Assembly (NCBI GenBank): GCA_905221605.1
Contig: CAJNDS010002136.1
Span: 263,501-327,500 of the forward strand
Origin: Symbiodinium natans
Lineage: Eukaryota; Sar; Dinophyceae; Suessiales; Symbiodiniaceae
Length of the DNA stretch: 64,000 bases
Reading direction: 5' to 3'
Both the position numbers and the translations under genes were made by a program. Below, piece by piece: positions 1 to 9,998 of the stretch (positions are counted from its first letter, which is position 1; each line of letters begins with the position of its first letter). Below the pieces are notes generated by a model. It saw only the letters and a list, made by a program, of their open reading frames with translations, was not told the origin of the DNA and did no database searches.

Positions 1-380
1 TAGGGGTTTAGGGGTTTAGGGGTTTAGGGTTGCAACCTGGACCTGCTTCCAACCGCCCTACATGTCAGGGTTTACAGAGCCAGGGTGAGGCTACCCCTAA
101 ACCCTAAACTCTGAACCCCTAAACCCTATAGCCCTAAACCCCAAACCCTTAAACCCCTAAACCCTATAACCCTAAACCCCTAAACCCTTGAACCCCTTAA
201 CCCTATTGACATGACGCCCGTTATGAATCCAAAAGCCCGAGTGCCCCAAGTATCCGGCGCCTCACATCAAGTCTCCAGGTGGGGGCCCGAAGCGATTGGG
301 GTTAGGGTTTAGGGTTTGGGGTTTAGGGTTTAGGGTTTGGGGTTTAGGGTTTAGGGTTTGGGGTTTAGGGGTTTGGAGTT
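1..380. repeat. Telomere-type tracts, mixed orientation
   Basis: TTTAGGGG units at 1-30, CCCTAAA-type units at about 102-205, TTTAGGG/TTTGGGG units at 298-378. No exon could be supported between them. Confidence 0.9.
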
Positions 381-427
381 GAGGGCTGTGGGTGGGCGTA
401 AGCTTAAGCTGCTTATGTCGTGCTCTC

Positions 428-500
428 GGTGTTTTTTTATAGTAATACTTAAAAGTGGACCATAAGGGAATACTATGAGTATTATTCCGACCCCGCCACA
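428..500. mobile_element. MITE family B, partial
   Basis: Contains GGACCATAAGGGAATACTAT and TATTATTCCGACCCC. Confidence 0.7.
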
Positions 501-691
501 TTACTTGATGTTTGTCTTGCTTTCTGTGTCGCGTTCACCTCGTGGTCGTGTTTTCAACTTCGGAGCCAGAGGCACGAGCCAGAGGCACGAGCCAGAGGCA
601 CGAGCCAGAGGCACGAGCCAGCGACGGGAGGGGGACGATCGGGAGCGAACATCATCCAGCAAAATCCCGTATCTCATGAACAACATAATGC

Positions 692-760
692 GGCTATTAT
701 AGTATAACTATAAAGAGACCATAAGAGAATGCTGTTAGTACGAGTAGTTACTCCGACCTG
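692..760. mobile_element. MITE family B, partial
   Basis: TATTATAGTATAACTATAAA, GACCATAAGAGAATGCTGTT, ACTCCGACC. Confidence 0.7.
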
Positions 761-1432
761 TGCAGCAGGCGGGGTCTGTGTCAAATACCTTGAACCCTTC
801 TAACCGACACAGGAAGCGCAAGCAAACAACAGCATGCACACGTGCATGTGCAGATGTGGCATAAGGGCTTCGATGCATTTACAAAACCTTATGGTGCAGA
901 ACTTCGGAACTTCCAAGCCGTTTCAAGCGAAGTTTGGGATAGTTGACACGTCAAAGCCAGTCGGCGGGCTCGTAAAAAGATTGCAGCTCTGTTCAATCGC
1001 TGTGCTACCTCTGCACACGGCAAGAACAGTAGACCAGCACTTCACGACACAACGACTTGCCAAATGGCCCTGATGTGTATGCTCTGATGTGCACGCATAA
1101 TCATAAAGTTCCAATGCACGAAGCACTGAAACCGTACTAGTCCCAACCTTAAACATTAAAAACCAACAAATCAACTACCAGACGCCGACTCCTTGGACTG
1201 GAAGACCGTCGAAAGTACTCAAAAGTCAGGCCGAACTAATTCCCAAGCCCTAAACCCCAAACCCTTATCCCTAAACCCCTAAACCCTGACACCTAAACCC
1301 CTTCTCCTGGACTCCTGGACCTACTTGTCCAAGTTCTATGCAGTTCTCAGAGGGCCTGTTAAATTACCAAACGTGCTTAAGGCTGCTGACTCGACAACTC
1401 AGAACCCTCCCGAACCCTGAGTGGTCTGAATT

Positions 1433-1535
1433 GGGGTTTAGGGTTTAGGGTTTAGGGTTTAGGGTTTGGGGTTTAGGGTTTAGGGTTTAGGGTTTATAGG
1501 GTTTAGGGTTTAGGGTTTAGGGTTTATAGGGTTTA
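1433..1535 (+). repeat. (TTTAGGG)n tract
   Basis: About 100 bases with interspersed TATAGGG variants, ending at exon candidate 33. Confidence 0.95.
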
Positions 1536-1538
1536 GAC

Positions 1539-1611
1539 CCCAAAATGCTCCAGGAGCAGCGTCCTTCAGCTTCTTCCACTTCTCCGTCAGCTCCGCTCTC
1601 CGGCTCTTCTC
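1539..1611 (-). CDS. Cluster B exon candidate 33
   Basis: Encodes EKSRRAELTEKWKKLKDAAP then GAFW. The acceptor CTGAAAG|GAGAAG lies in a CTTTCAG tandem. Donor TGGGG|GTCTAAA is a variant of the telomeric tract. Continues the helical character of candidates 31-32. Confidence 0.65.
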
Positions 1612-2021
1612 CTTTCAGCTTTCAGCTTTCAGCTTTCAGCTTTCAGCTTTAAAGCCAAGAGCCCCCAAACTCTATTAAGCCCGGAATAGGGGTGTAGGGT
1701 TTAGGGTTTAGGGTTCAGGCTTCAGGGTTTAGGGTTTGAACCCCCAAACCGTAACCCTGAGAGTCCCCCCTAAAACCATTGTCGGCCCAAAAACCTTGCA
1801 TCGTAAATATCAAACCGGAATTCCCTCAACAATCAACCCTAATGCCCTGAAGCCCTAAACACGTAACCCTCGAAACTCCCCAACCTCCAAAAACTCTAGA
1901 ATGCCAGAGCCTAAATCCTGAACCCGTATAAGCCCGAGAACTCCCCAACCCAAACCACAGGGTGCGCAGGTGACGGCTGACCCCCAACTGCCTATTACCC
2001 AGAAGCCAATCGTTTTCCTGC

Positions 2022-2082
2022 TCCCCAACTCCTCCTCCAACTTCTCGGATAGCTCTTTCCGACGAGCCTGGAGATGAACGAC
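2022..2082 (-). CDS. Cluster B exon candidate 32
   Basis: Encodes VVHLQARRKELSEKLEEELG, strongly coiled-coil. Acceptor TCTGAG|GTCGTT, donor GGGGA|GCAGGA (GC). Confidence 0.7.
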
Positions 2083-2355
2083 CTCAGAAAAACAAAGGGG
2101 CGCTCTAAGTCTAAGTCGAAGTAATGGGGAGACGGGGTCAACCAGCGGATCTCCGCCGTAATATTGCTGGGGTTGCTTCTTCAGGCTGAGGGGGTAGGGC
2201 TCATTTTGAACTTCAAGCAGCAGTGCAGCCAGCACTCCCAGACGCGAATGTTTACTCCACGTCCGTCTGAAACTAGACTGCCGTTTACCCTAAACCCTAA
2301 ACCCTAAACCCTAAACCCTAAATCCCAAACCCTTTATCAAGCGAGTGAAGGTAAC

Positions 2356-2410
2356 AGGTGGCCGAGTTGGTGGCTTCCTCTTGCGCTTTCGACAGCTGCA
2401 GCTTCAGATC
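2356..2410 (-). CDS. Cluster B exon candidate 31
   Basis: Encodes DLKLQLSKAQEEATNSAT, coiled coil. Acceptor GTCCAG|GATCTG, donor CACCT|GTTACC. Confidence 0.7.
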
Positions 2411-2434
2411 CTGGACAGCAGGTGGGAATTTCCT

Positions 2435-2600
2435 GAAATAGGGGTACCCTTACCCCCCAAAGAGTATAAATTATAATCCTATACTGTATAACCCTTATAA
2501 TAGGAACCCCCAAATAGTATAAATTACAATACAGCTATACTGTATAATCCTTACTATAGGAACCCCCAAAAAGGGTGCCCCGATTTTCGCAAACCCCCAG
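2435..2600. mobile_element. MITE family A copy with internal duplication
   Basis: Arms resemble ATAGGGGTACCC and GGTGCCCC-TTTTCGCAAACCCCC; the middle block GTATAAATTAYAATMCWGCTATACTG is duplicated. Confidence 0.7.
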
Positions 2601-2667
2601 GTTGATTCGGCCCGCTTCTCTTGCCGCATGCTCTTCTCCATCGAACCACCTTGCTTCTTCTGCTGGG
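2595..2667 (-). CDS. Cluster B exon candidate 30
   Basis: Encodes PAEEARWFDGEEHAAREAGR in one frame. Acceptor CCAAAG|CCCAGC, donor GGGG|GTTTGCG, which overlaps the end of a MITE. Another frame is also open. Confidence 0.4.
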
Positions 2668-2679
2668 CTTTGGAAATTT

Positions 2680-2775
2680 AACCCTAAACCCTAAACCCTA
2701 AACCCTAAACCCTACACCCTACACCCTAAACCCTAAACCCTAAACCCTAAACCCTAAACCCCAGCCCCTAAACCC
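2680..2775 (-). repeat. (CCCTAAA)n tract
   Basis: Intron-end tract on the left of candidate 29; its partner TTTAGGG tract is at 2893-2940. Confidence 0.95.
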
Positions 2776-2809
2776 AAAACGAGGGTTCAAGTTCTCCGGG
2801 CTTCAGGTC

Positions 2810-2862
2810 TTCATGGCGTTCATGGCCTGGAGCCCCGGCAAAAACTCACTCAAGCATCGCAG
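2810..2862 (-). CDS. Cluster B exon candidate 29
   Basis: Encodes LRCLSEFLPGLQAMNAM. Acceptor TCGGAG|CTGCGA; donor unclear, possibly GA type before an in-frame TGA. CCCTAAA left, TTTAGGG right. Confidence 0.55.
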
Positions 2863-3277
2863 CTCCGAAGTGAGCAAGCCGAGCCGAGAAACAGGGTTTA
2901 GGGTTTAGGGTTTAGGGTTTAGGGTTTAGGGTTTAGGGTGATTCGCAGCCATGGGCTTGCTGCGCTTTAGGGGGGACGCACACTGGCCCCTCCTTCAGCA
3001 TCACAAAACCGAAACCTTTAAGTTCAATCATCAAGCAGAATGCAGGCAGGGGTATCAACCAAGTCCCCCTGATCTTAAAACTGCCCCTTGGCTCCGGATT
3101 GTGCCTTTCATTTTGCCGCATGGACGGGGGGCGGGGGGCAGGAGGACCCCTTGTGGGGGAAGAGCTACAAACACCCAGAGCCATTGCAGCTTACCCTAAA
3201 CCCTAAACCCTAAACCCTAAACCCTAAACCCTAAACCCTAAACCCTAAACCCGCACCCTCCTTTGGTATCAGGGGGC

Positions 3278-3337
3278 CTTGCGCGCGTGCTCCGCGGAGT
3301 CCACGGTAACTTGCACGGCATCATTTTTGCTCTTCAC
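3278..3337 (-). CDS. Cluster B exon candidate 28
   Basis: Encodes VKSKNDAVQVTVDSAEHARK. Acceptor CCGCAG|GTGAAG, donor CGCAAG|GCCCCC (GC). CCCTAAA left, TTTAGGG right. A partial copy of its acceptor end lies at 3391-3425. Confidence 0.75.
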
Positions 3338-3389
3338 CTGCGGAGGGTCCCGGAGGGTTTAGGGTTTACGGTTTAGGGTTTAGGGTTTA

Positions 3390-3425
3390 GGCACAGCATC
3401 GTTTTTGCTCTTCACCTGCGGAGGG
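3390..3425. repeat. Partial duplicate of exon candidate 28 acceptor region
   Basis: Repeats 3315-3347 with two or three changes, separated by a short TTTAGGG tract. The copy keeps the CTTCACCTGCGGAGG acceptor context but lacks the rest of the exon. Confidence 0.8.
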
Positions 3426-3927
3426 GCAAGCAGAAAAGGCTGGTAGACAGGCAACGAAGCATATCGGCAGCAACTCTTAACACAGAAGGCGAGCAAGCAG
3501 AAACTCTGAATTGCAAGCCCCGACTGCGGAGACTCTCAGAGCCTTGTGTTTGGCAAACTCTTTAGTTAGGGCTTCGGGTTCAGGGTTCAGGTGTTCAGGG
3601 TGCAGTAAGGAATGGTGGCACGTAGGTGGCATGGAAGATTCGTGGGCCCTAGCATTTCGCAGGTCCGAATTCCAATTGCCCAAATCATCTTTGCATGCAG
3701 AAGCAACCTGAAAGATCGATCGGTTTTGCAGCCCATATCATAACCTTAGTTAAGGTAGGTATAAAACCAGCTTCATCACTGCCATAAGCCTTCACTGGGT
3801 GGCTTTCGCGGAAAGGAGTTCAGGACTTACCCTAAAACCCCTAAACCCTAAACCCTAAACCCTAAACCCTAAACCCTAAACCCTAAACCCGGGATTCAGG
3901 CATGAAGGACCGCTTCGTGCAACTTAC

Positions 3928-3975
3928 CGGATACCACTTTGGCACACAGGCTCCTTTTGATTCGTTCGCATCCTT
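3928..3975 (-). CDS. Cluster B exon candidate 27
   Basis: Encodes KDANESKGACVPKWYP. Acceptor GCCCCAG|AAGGAT, donor ATCCG|GTAAGTT, the most canonical donor in the window. Phase 0 to phase 0. Confidence 0.7.
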
Positions 3976-3989
3976 CTGGGGCCACGTGC

Positions 3990-4060
3990 CCCTAGTATAG
4001 ACACCCAAATAGTAGGATCCCCTTATCATAAGGACCCCTTATCAGGTACCCCTAATAAGA
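3990..4060. mobile_element. MITE family A, partial
   Basis: Contains ATAGTAGGATCCCCTTATCA and GGTACCCCTAAT; runs straight into a CCCTAAA tract. Confidence 0.65.
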
Positions 4061-4430
4061 CCTAAACCCTAAACCCTAAACCCTAAACCCTAAACCCTAA
4101 ACCCAAGACCCTAAACCCTAAACCCTAAACCCTAAACCCTAAACCCTAAACCCTAAACCCTAAACCCTAAACCCTAAACCCTAAACCCTTCGGGCTTCAG
4201 GGGCATGTCGACGTGCCCCAGGAACCCTGGGAGCCCCTAACCGTGGGCCCATCACTTCCGTGCGGCAGGCCTGACAGCTCAGCGTTTAGGGTTTAGGGTT
4301 TAGGGTTTAGGGTTTAGGGTTTAGGGTTTAGGGTTTAGGGTTTAGGGTTTAGGGTTTTACGGTTTAGGGTTTAGGGTTTAGGGTTTGGGGTTTGGGGTTT
4401 GGGGTTTGGGGTTTGGGGCTTGGGGTATGG
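4055..4430. repeat. Convergent telomeric tracts around candidate exon 26
   Basis: CCCTAAA units at 4055-4190 and TTTAGGG, then TTTGGGG, units at 4284-4430. A clear example of the CCCTAAA-exon-TTTAGGG arrangement. Confidence 0.95.
4201..4277 (-). CDS. Cluster B exon candidate 26 (frame unknown)
   Basis: Unique sequence between a CCCTAAA and a TTTAGGG tract, with acceptor CGCTGAG|CTGTCAGG. Open readings include LSGLPHGSDGPTVRG and CQACRTEVMGPRLG. Coding status rests mainly on the flanks. Confidence 0.3.
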
Positions 4431-4623
4431 GCATCTGACATGTTTTCGTGGGTTCGAGGAGCCTGGCACTGATACTCTGAATTGTTTTTATCTGTGCCTA
4501 CCAGGACAGATGGAAGGACACACTAAGCTTATCTCAACAAACACCGCAGAACCAGAAAACTTGTCAGGCATCACAGGACCTAGTCGAAACTAGCAGCTGG
4601 CAACTAGAAGGGGTCTTTCTGAA

Positions 4624-5181
4624 GTGCCCGAGACCCCACCACCCCCCCCCCCCCCCCCTCCCGCCCAACCTTCGCCGGACGAACATCGCTGCCCCAGCTG
4701 CCATGACAGCGACGGACTGACACAAAAACAGGCAGAATCCGGTTCAGATGAGTATGATAAGGTGAGCTTTGGCATTGCCCGGAGGCTCGCAGGTCGTTTT
4801 TTGGAGAGGCGCAGGCGAGTTGTCCTTCGTTGTCTTCCTGGTCTCCTGCAAAGTTCCGCCTCTAGCCACATAGGCAGGTACACCATTGAGAACTGTCGTG
4901 GGTTAGTGTGCGACGCAACACCTGAAACCTACATCCCGAAAGCTTCGGGTCCTGGAGGCCCTGTCAGAGCCAATTTCCTGAAACAAACTGCCAAAGTCCC
5001 AATCCCTGTAGACCATAGATCCTACCTGGCAGTACCTATAGAACCTGAAAGGAATTGTTTACCCGACCGCCGCGCGCCCGCATCGTGCCGACTCCCGCGC
5101 CAGGAGTGCAGAAAGCCGTCGCGGCTGCGAGGGTTGTCGAGCCGCGGATCTCGCGAGACAGGGATTGGATATAGGGTGTAG
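4624..5181 (+). CDS. Hypothetical intronic ORF, 185 codons, starting in a poly-proline run
   Basis: One of the longest frames in the window not made of telomeric repeat. It opens with MPETP, a run of nine prolines encoded by a C tract, then CPSCHDSDG, SDEYDKVSFGIARRLAG and RRRRVVLRCLPGLLQ, and ends in a telomeric-like repeat at about 5175. No signal, domain or neighbour supports translation, and it lies opposite to the gene direction. It may be a remnant of a mobile element or chance. Confidence 0.2.
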   Translation: MPETPPPPPPPPPAQPSPDEHRCPSCHDSDGLTQKQAESGSDEYDKVSFGIARRLAGRFLERRRRVVLRCLPGLLQSSASSHIGRYTIENCRGLVCDATPETYIPKASGPGGPVRANFLKQTAKVPIPVDHRSYLAVPIEPERNCLPDRRAPASCRLPRQECRKPSRLRGLSSRGSRETGIGYRV

Positions 5182-5561
5182 GGTTTCGGGTTTAGGGTTT
5201 TATAGCGTTTGGGGGTTTGGGGCGTTTGGGGCTTCGGTTTGGGTCTCGGCACGCTTCAAGTGCTCTGCGGCTTACCTGACATGGGTGTGCTGCTGAGGGG
5301 CCATTGGGAAATTGTGTCAGGTAGACTTCGAAGACTAGTCTCCAGGTTGACTGACAGCGGTTCTGCAGTTCTGGTCGGTCGATCGATGGCATAGTTTGAA
5401 GGAACTCGAGTCTTGACTGTTGTCAGGTCTTGGGTTTATGGAGGCTAAGATGCAACGTCAATGCCCATCTTGCAGCAAAACACGCTCGAAGGAACTGCCA
5501 CGGACGTTCTTGCCCGACCCTTGCCGGGTTGTGCGTGGTAAGCTACGGTGAAATGCACAGT

Positions 5562-5668
5562 CTTAGTTGTCCAGTAACCTAGGGGAACTAACGGCTAACC
5601 TTTGGGATTTTAAGGGGGTTATATTGCCCAAAAAAGGTTAAAGGTTACAAAAATCTACTACTAGGCAG
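5562..5668. mobile_element. MITE family E
   Basis: CTTAGTTGTCCAGTAACCTA to GGTTAAAGGTTACAAAAAT then CTACTACTAG. Confidence 0.8.
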
Positions 5669-6042
5669 TCAAGTGATGCTTGTTACCTGCCAGTTGAGAC
5701 TAGCGATGCGTGCTGCATGGAAACAATGATGGCACTTGGATGGGCGGTGAGCCGAGGGCAGGAGTGGTGTTCAACCTGTCACACACTTCCCTAGATCATG
5801 ATAGGCTGAAAAAAACCCTAAACTCTCTTCAACCTAACACGCTATGTTTACCTCTGGGGGGAGATGCGGGTAGGGCTGGGGGGCCGAGGTGAAAAGCATG
5901 GGTGGTGGGAAGGAACGTGTTGGGTCAGGAACCCTTGAGAGCAATTTAGGGTTTAGGGTTTAGGGTTTAGGGTTTAGGGTTTAGGGTTTAGGGTTTAGGG
6001 TTTAGAAACCCGAGGCCCTCAAACCCGCAACCCAGAAAGGGC

Positions 6043-6096
6043 TTGCGATGTTTCCGCCACCGTCTGCTCGGCCTTGGCACGAGCGTTGGCAACCGC
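6043..6096 (-). CDS. Cluster B exon candidate 25
   Basis: Encodes AVANARAKAEQTVAETSQ, a clear helix. Acceptor TGCGGAG|GCGGTT, donor TCGCAA|GCCCTT (GC). The only good exon with reversed flanks: TTTAGGG left, CCCTAAA right. Confidence 0.65.
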
Positions 6097-6555
6097 CTCC
6101 GCAGTGCAGATGATGAAGATTGAAGCTAAACCCTAAACCCTAAACCCTAAACACTAAACCCTAAACCCTAAACCCTAAACCACTAAACCCTAAACCCTGG
6201 TTTAGTGTTTGGGGTTTGGATTCGGGTTGCAGGGTTTGCTGGCAGGGTTCCAGGTTGAGGAGTTCAAAGATGAGCCTATGAACTCCAGATCTGGAGCTCA
6301 TAGAGCTTTGGAGGGAACCTCAGGAAAGCAAACGTTTACGCGCAGAGCTAGGAATCCCTAGATTCTACGACCTTTCACGCTTACAGGCCTCGAATCATCA
6401 TCTCGGGATCCTGGGGGTGGAACTCTCTGGTAGCCCACACTTTCCTGACACATACATAGCCTACCCTGATCCATAAAGGCCAGAACCAACCCTTACTACA
6501 GTAAACCCTAAACCCTAAACCCTAAACCCCAAGCCCTAGAAGGGATCCGGGCCAC

Positions 6556-6598
6556 CTGCCGATGCCGTGCCCGCGTCTTTGATGGCATGGGCCGAGGT
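6556..6598 (-). CDS. Cluster B exon candidate 24
   Basis: Encodes TSAHAIKDAGTASA. Acceptor CTCCGCAG|ACCTCG, donor CGGCAG|GTGGCC (or ACG|GCATCG for phase 0). CCCTAAA left; a MITE (6637-6766) lies just upstream. Confidence 0.6.
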
Positions 6599-6636
6599 CT
6601 GCGGAGCCTTCGTCGTGCACCCCCGAGGTCTAGTCT

Positions 6637-6766
6637 AGTAGTTTCTTAAGAACCCCCCCCCCCCCCCCAAAAAAAAAAAAGAATAACAAGTATTCTTCCT
6701 TATAAGGGTAATATAAGGATTATGTTTTTTCATTCTTTTGGGGTTCTTAAGCAAATAGTAGTGGTG
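6637..6766. mobile_element. MITE family D
   Basis: TIR TAGTTTCTTAAGAACCCCCC / GGGGTTCTTAAGCAAATAGT with a C/A homopolymer next to the left arm. Confidence 0.85.
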
Positions 6767-6902
6767 AAAACAGACTGCGAGACCCATGTTGGCAGCACGA
6801 AGCAATGCTGACCACCCATGAGACATCGGCAAGACCAACAGCTCCCCGAGAACCATGTAGCCGCGAAGTTATACATGCAACAAGTGAACTTCTCAACTGG
6901 GT

Positions 6903-6998
6903 ATATGGGGGTTTACGAAGATAGGGACCCCCCAAAATAGACCCCAAAAAGAGTAGGACTCACAACAAACCCCAAAAAGGTGCCCCTGATATCGTGAA
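6903..6998. mobile_element. MITE family A
   Basis: Left arm TATGGGGGTTTACGAAGATAG, right arm GTGCCCCTGATATCGT. Confidence 0.75.
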
Positions 6999-7203
6999 CT
7001 GCCATGTTATTTTAGGCCACCTTATACCTCCCGTATGCATGCCAAAGCGCAGCTCCTGCACAGACTGGTGAAAGCCATCACCGTGGGAGTACATCTCCTG
7101 GGGCTTAGGGTTTAGGGTTTAGGGTTTAGGGTATAGGGTTTAGGGTTTAGGGTTTAGGGTTTAGGGTTTAGGGTTTCATGGTCTAAGTCGTGGCGCGTGC
7201 TGC

Positions 7204-7257
7204 TTGTGGCAGGTTGAAAAAAGCTTTCTTTGGGAACTTCGGGAAGTCCGTGAAGAC
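7204..7257 (-). CDS. Cluster B exon candidate 23
   Basis: Encodes VFTDFPKFPKKAFFNLPQ. Acceptor GCGTCAG|GTCTTC, donor CCACAA|GCAGCA (GC). TTTAGGG tracts on both sides; the plus strand is also open. Confidence 0.5.
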
Positions 7258-7436
7258 CTGACGCCCCCCCTGAATCCTCTGATTGATGTTGAGGGTTTAG
7301 GGTTTAGGGTTTAGGGTTTAGGGTTTAGGGTTTAGGGTTTAGGGTCTGGGCAAATCCCTGCAACCTAAACCCTTCACACAACATCCAGTGCAAGCGCTTC
7401 GACACGAGTTCGAAGACGAGACCCAGTTCGACGAGG

Positions 7437-7588
7437 GGTATAGGGTTTATAGGGTTTATAGGGTTTATAGAGCTGTTGGATTTATAGGGTTTATAGGGTT
7501 TATAGGGTTTACAGGGTTTACAGGGTTTTATATGGTTTTATAAGGTTTTATAGGGTTTATAGGGTTTATAGGGTTTATAGGGGTATCG
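7437..7588 (+). repeat. 9-bp tandem GGGTTTATA
   Basis: Variant of the telomeric unit with two added bases, amplified about 15 times with some drift. The same variant forms a shorter block at 41790-41850. Confidence 0.9.
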
Positions 7589-7615
7589 AGGCCCGGGTTC
7601 TGGGCCGATGTAGAC

Positions 7616-7653
7616 CTTGGGGCTCCGGGTTGCAGGAGCTCGACGTTGAAAAC
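7616..7653 (-). CDS. Cluster B exon candidate 22
   Basis: Encodes VFNVELLQPGAP. Acceptor CAACAG|GTTTTC, donor CCAAG|GTCTAC. It opens with VFN like candidate 21, which may be coincidence. Confidence 0.4.
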
Positions 7654-8160
7654 CTGTTGCAGTTTTTCAGGCTCAGGCTCCAAAAGACTCCGGAAAATGC
7701 AATGAAGGACGCTCTCACCTCATCCCTGAACCCTCAATCCTCATGCCCCGAACATGAACCGTCAACCCCGAACCCCAAAGCCTGAACCCTCGAACCTAGA
7801 CCTAGAGCAGCATGTTGTGAAGGAGAGATTCCCGACTTTCCATGGGTCGGCGTCTGGTTTGAGGTTTACCTCGGTCTTTGGATTCTGTCTCTGTGAGCGA
7901 ACAAACATGCGTCAGGAAGGGGTTCAGGCTCAAGGTTACTGTGGCTCAGAATCTGACTTGGGCCCATAAGGTGCCCTGGAAGCTGTGCACCCATGAAGCT
8001 CGAAAACCCTAAACCCTGGTTGAAGCCCAAAGCCTCTGCCCTAAGCCTCAAGTCTGAAGGCCCCTGAACCCCTAAAACCTGCACCCTAAACCCTAAACCC
8101 CAAATCCTAAACCCTAAACCCCAAAAACCCCTAAAAGCACGGCCCTGGTGTGCCGCAGGC

Positions 8161-8235
8161 TTCCTGTATCTCGTCGAACCGCGCGCCGGCCGACCATGAG
8201 TCCATGTGCTGAGCCTCCCCGAACCAGTTGAAGAC
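8161..8235 (-). CDS. Cluster B exon candidate 21
   Basis: Encodes VFNWFGEAQHMDSWSAGARF then DEIQE. Acceptor CGCCAG|GTCTTC, donor CAGGAA|GCCTGC (GC). Phase 0 to phase 0. CCCTAAA left, TTTAGGG right. Confidence 0.75.
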
Positions 8236-8430
8236 CTGGCGCAGACATCCATCCCTACACCTCTTCGAATAGTTGGCACGGTTTAGGGTTTAGGGTTTAG
8301 GGTTTAGGGTTTCGGGTTTAGGGTTTAGGGGTTTCGGGTCTTGGGTTGCCACAGTGTAGCCTGCACTTTTCCTGTTGTTCGGCTGCGGGGGGCGGGGGGG
8401 GGGGGGGGGGGGATAAGAACGTGATTCGTA

Positions 8431-8884
8431 TTGCATCCATGCACAGACGCTGGTATTTACAGCGTTCTCGCCTCTCTGGACAACAGACTGCGCCAGACAC
8501 GTTGTCGCAAGCGTCCGTGCTTTCACGATGCCCAACCACTGGTATTTACCGCGTTGTTGTCTCTTTGTACGACATACTGCACAAGGATGTGGAACGTCAC
8601 AGGCGTCCATGCCTTTGGCGTCCACGCCCAAAACACTGGTATGTGCAGCGTTTTCGCCTCTTCGTACAACACACTGCGCAAGGATGTGTACAGGACACGT
8701 AGTCACAAGCGTCCATGCCATTTGCGACTATGCCAAAAACACTGGTATTTACAGCGTGTTTGCTTCTTTGTACAACATACTGCGCAAGGATGTGCAACAA
8801 GAAAAACTGTCACATGGGCACACAGGCCCAGAACACTGGTACTTGCAGCGTTTTTGCCTCTTTGCAAAACATGCTAAGGGATGA
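8431..8884 (+). repeat. Tandem repeat, about five units of roughly 89-106 bp
   Basis: CTGGTATTTACAGCG-type starts recur at about 8451, 8540, 8637, 8743 and 8837. Several long frames are open on both strands because of the periodic sequence; I see no coding evidence. A G run at 8390-8412 precedes it. Confidence 0.85.
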
Positions 8885-9268
8885 GGCTCCGGGTTAACAC
8901 GGTGTATCTGAGAAACCGAAACGCAATGTAGCAGTAAGAACCAAGCAGAAAAAATTAAGAAATCAAGAAGTTTTTTGGGTACATGTTGAAGACTGTTCTT
9001 TCAAGAATCGGGTCGAAACCCAAGCAAAACGCACATTTCCCTTCAAAGGAAGTCCACGGCAACCTAGGACCTGTTGTCCGGGTAGTTACAAGGGGACCAA
9101 TTACAAGCCCTTTATATGCTCTACACAGCCCAAGAACCCATACATCAGAACCCTTTTAGGGTTTAGGGTTTAGGGTTTAAGGTTTAGGGTTTAGGGTTTA
9201 GGGTAATTTAATAAAGGACGTTAGGAACCATATAAACGGCCGATGTAACTACCCTTGGAGCATCCTAC

Positions 9269-9316
9269 CTCCTCGACGCTGTGCGACAAAAACTCGTTCG
9301 GGTTGTTCCCCACTGG
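9269..9316 (-). CDS. Cluster B exon candidate 20
   Basis: Encodes PVGNNPNEFLSHSVEE. Acceptor TGCGAAG|CCAGTG, donor GAGGAG|GTAGGA. Phase 0 to phase 0. TTTAGGG on both sides. Confidence 0.7.
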
Positions 9317-9504
9317 CTTCGCAGAGTTTAGGGTTTAGGTTTTAGGGTTATGTTTCAGAGCTCAGGGCAATCCAGGGACATCCTACCCAAAGACCATAGA
9401 TCCGAGAGTTTTTGAAGTGCGCCTTAAACCCTAAACGCTAAACCCTAAACCCTAAACCCTAAACCCTAAACTCCAGGCCGAGGCCCTGTATCCCCAGCCC
9501 CCAC

Positions 9505-9552
9505 CTGCTGTTCCTGCTCGCCGCGTGTGCCCTCATGCTGGGACCGTGCAGC
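9505..9552 (-). CDS. Cluster B exon candidate 19
   Basis: Encodes AARSQHEGTRGEQEQQ. Acceptor CCGCAG|GCTGCA, donor CAGCAG|GTGGGG. Phase 0 to phase 0. CCCTAAA on both sides. Confidence 0.7.
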
Positions 9553-9652
9553 CTGCGGGCAAAGAGCCGGGGCTTCGAAATTATCACCCTTAAACCCTAA
9601 ACCCTAAACCCTAAACCCCAGACCCTAAACCCTAAACCTTTGTGTGCGACAC

Positions 9653-9721
9653 TCTGAACAGGTCAGGCTCCTCGTGCAGCTGCGGTATGCCGAGGAAGAT
9701 CGTCAGGGACAGCCGATCCTC
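9653..9721 (-). CDS. Cluster B exon candidate 18
   Basis: Encodes EDRLSLTIFLGIPQLHEEPD then LFR. Acceptor CTCAAG|GAGGAT, donor TTCAGA|GTGTCG. CCCTAAA left; a 230-base TTTAGGG tract right. Phase 0 both ends; it chains in phase 0 with candidates 19-21, the best-supported run of cluster B. Confidence 0.75.
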
Positions 9722-9763
9722 CTTGAGGAGTCCAGGGCTTGAGGGTCGGCATGGGCATGTGAG

Positions 9764-9998
9764 GGTTTAGGGTTAGGGTTTGGGTTTAGGGTTTAGGGTT
9801 TAGGGTTTAGGGTTTAGGGTTTAGGGTTTAGGGTTTAGGGTTTAGGGTTTAGGGTTTTAGTTTAGGGTTTAGGGTTTAGGGTTTAGGGTTTAGGGTTTAG
9901 GGTTTAGGGTTTAGGGTTTAGGGTTTAGGGTTTAGGGTTTAGGGTTTAGGGTTTAGGGTTTAGGGTTTAGGGTTTAGGGTTTAGGGTTTAGGGTTTAG
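9764..9998 (+). repeat. Long (TTTAGGG)n tract
   Basis: About 235 bases, nearly perfect, lying upstream (on the coding strand) of candidate exon 18. Confidence 0.98.

Noticed and set aside
1-400. Chromosome end (true telomere) at the window start
   Set aside because: Tracts occur throughout the window in both orientations and are short and degenerate; nothing marks the first bases as terminal.
7385-7436. Plus-strand exon VQALRHEFEDETQFDEG
   Set aside because: Open on both strands, no splice sites, and against the gene direction.
8318-8897. Overlapping ORFs of 60-148 codons on both strands
   Set aside because: Open because of a 90-106-bp tandem repeat; no consistent protein pattern.
9764-9998. 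CRISPR-like direct repeat array
   Set aside because: Contiguous heptamers without spacers, in a eukaryotic context.
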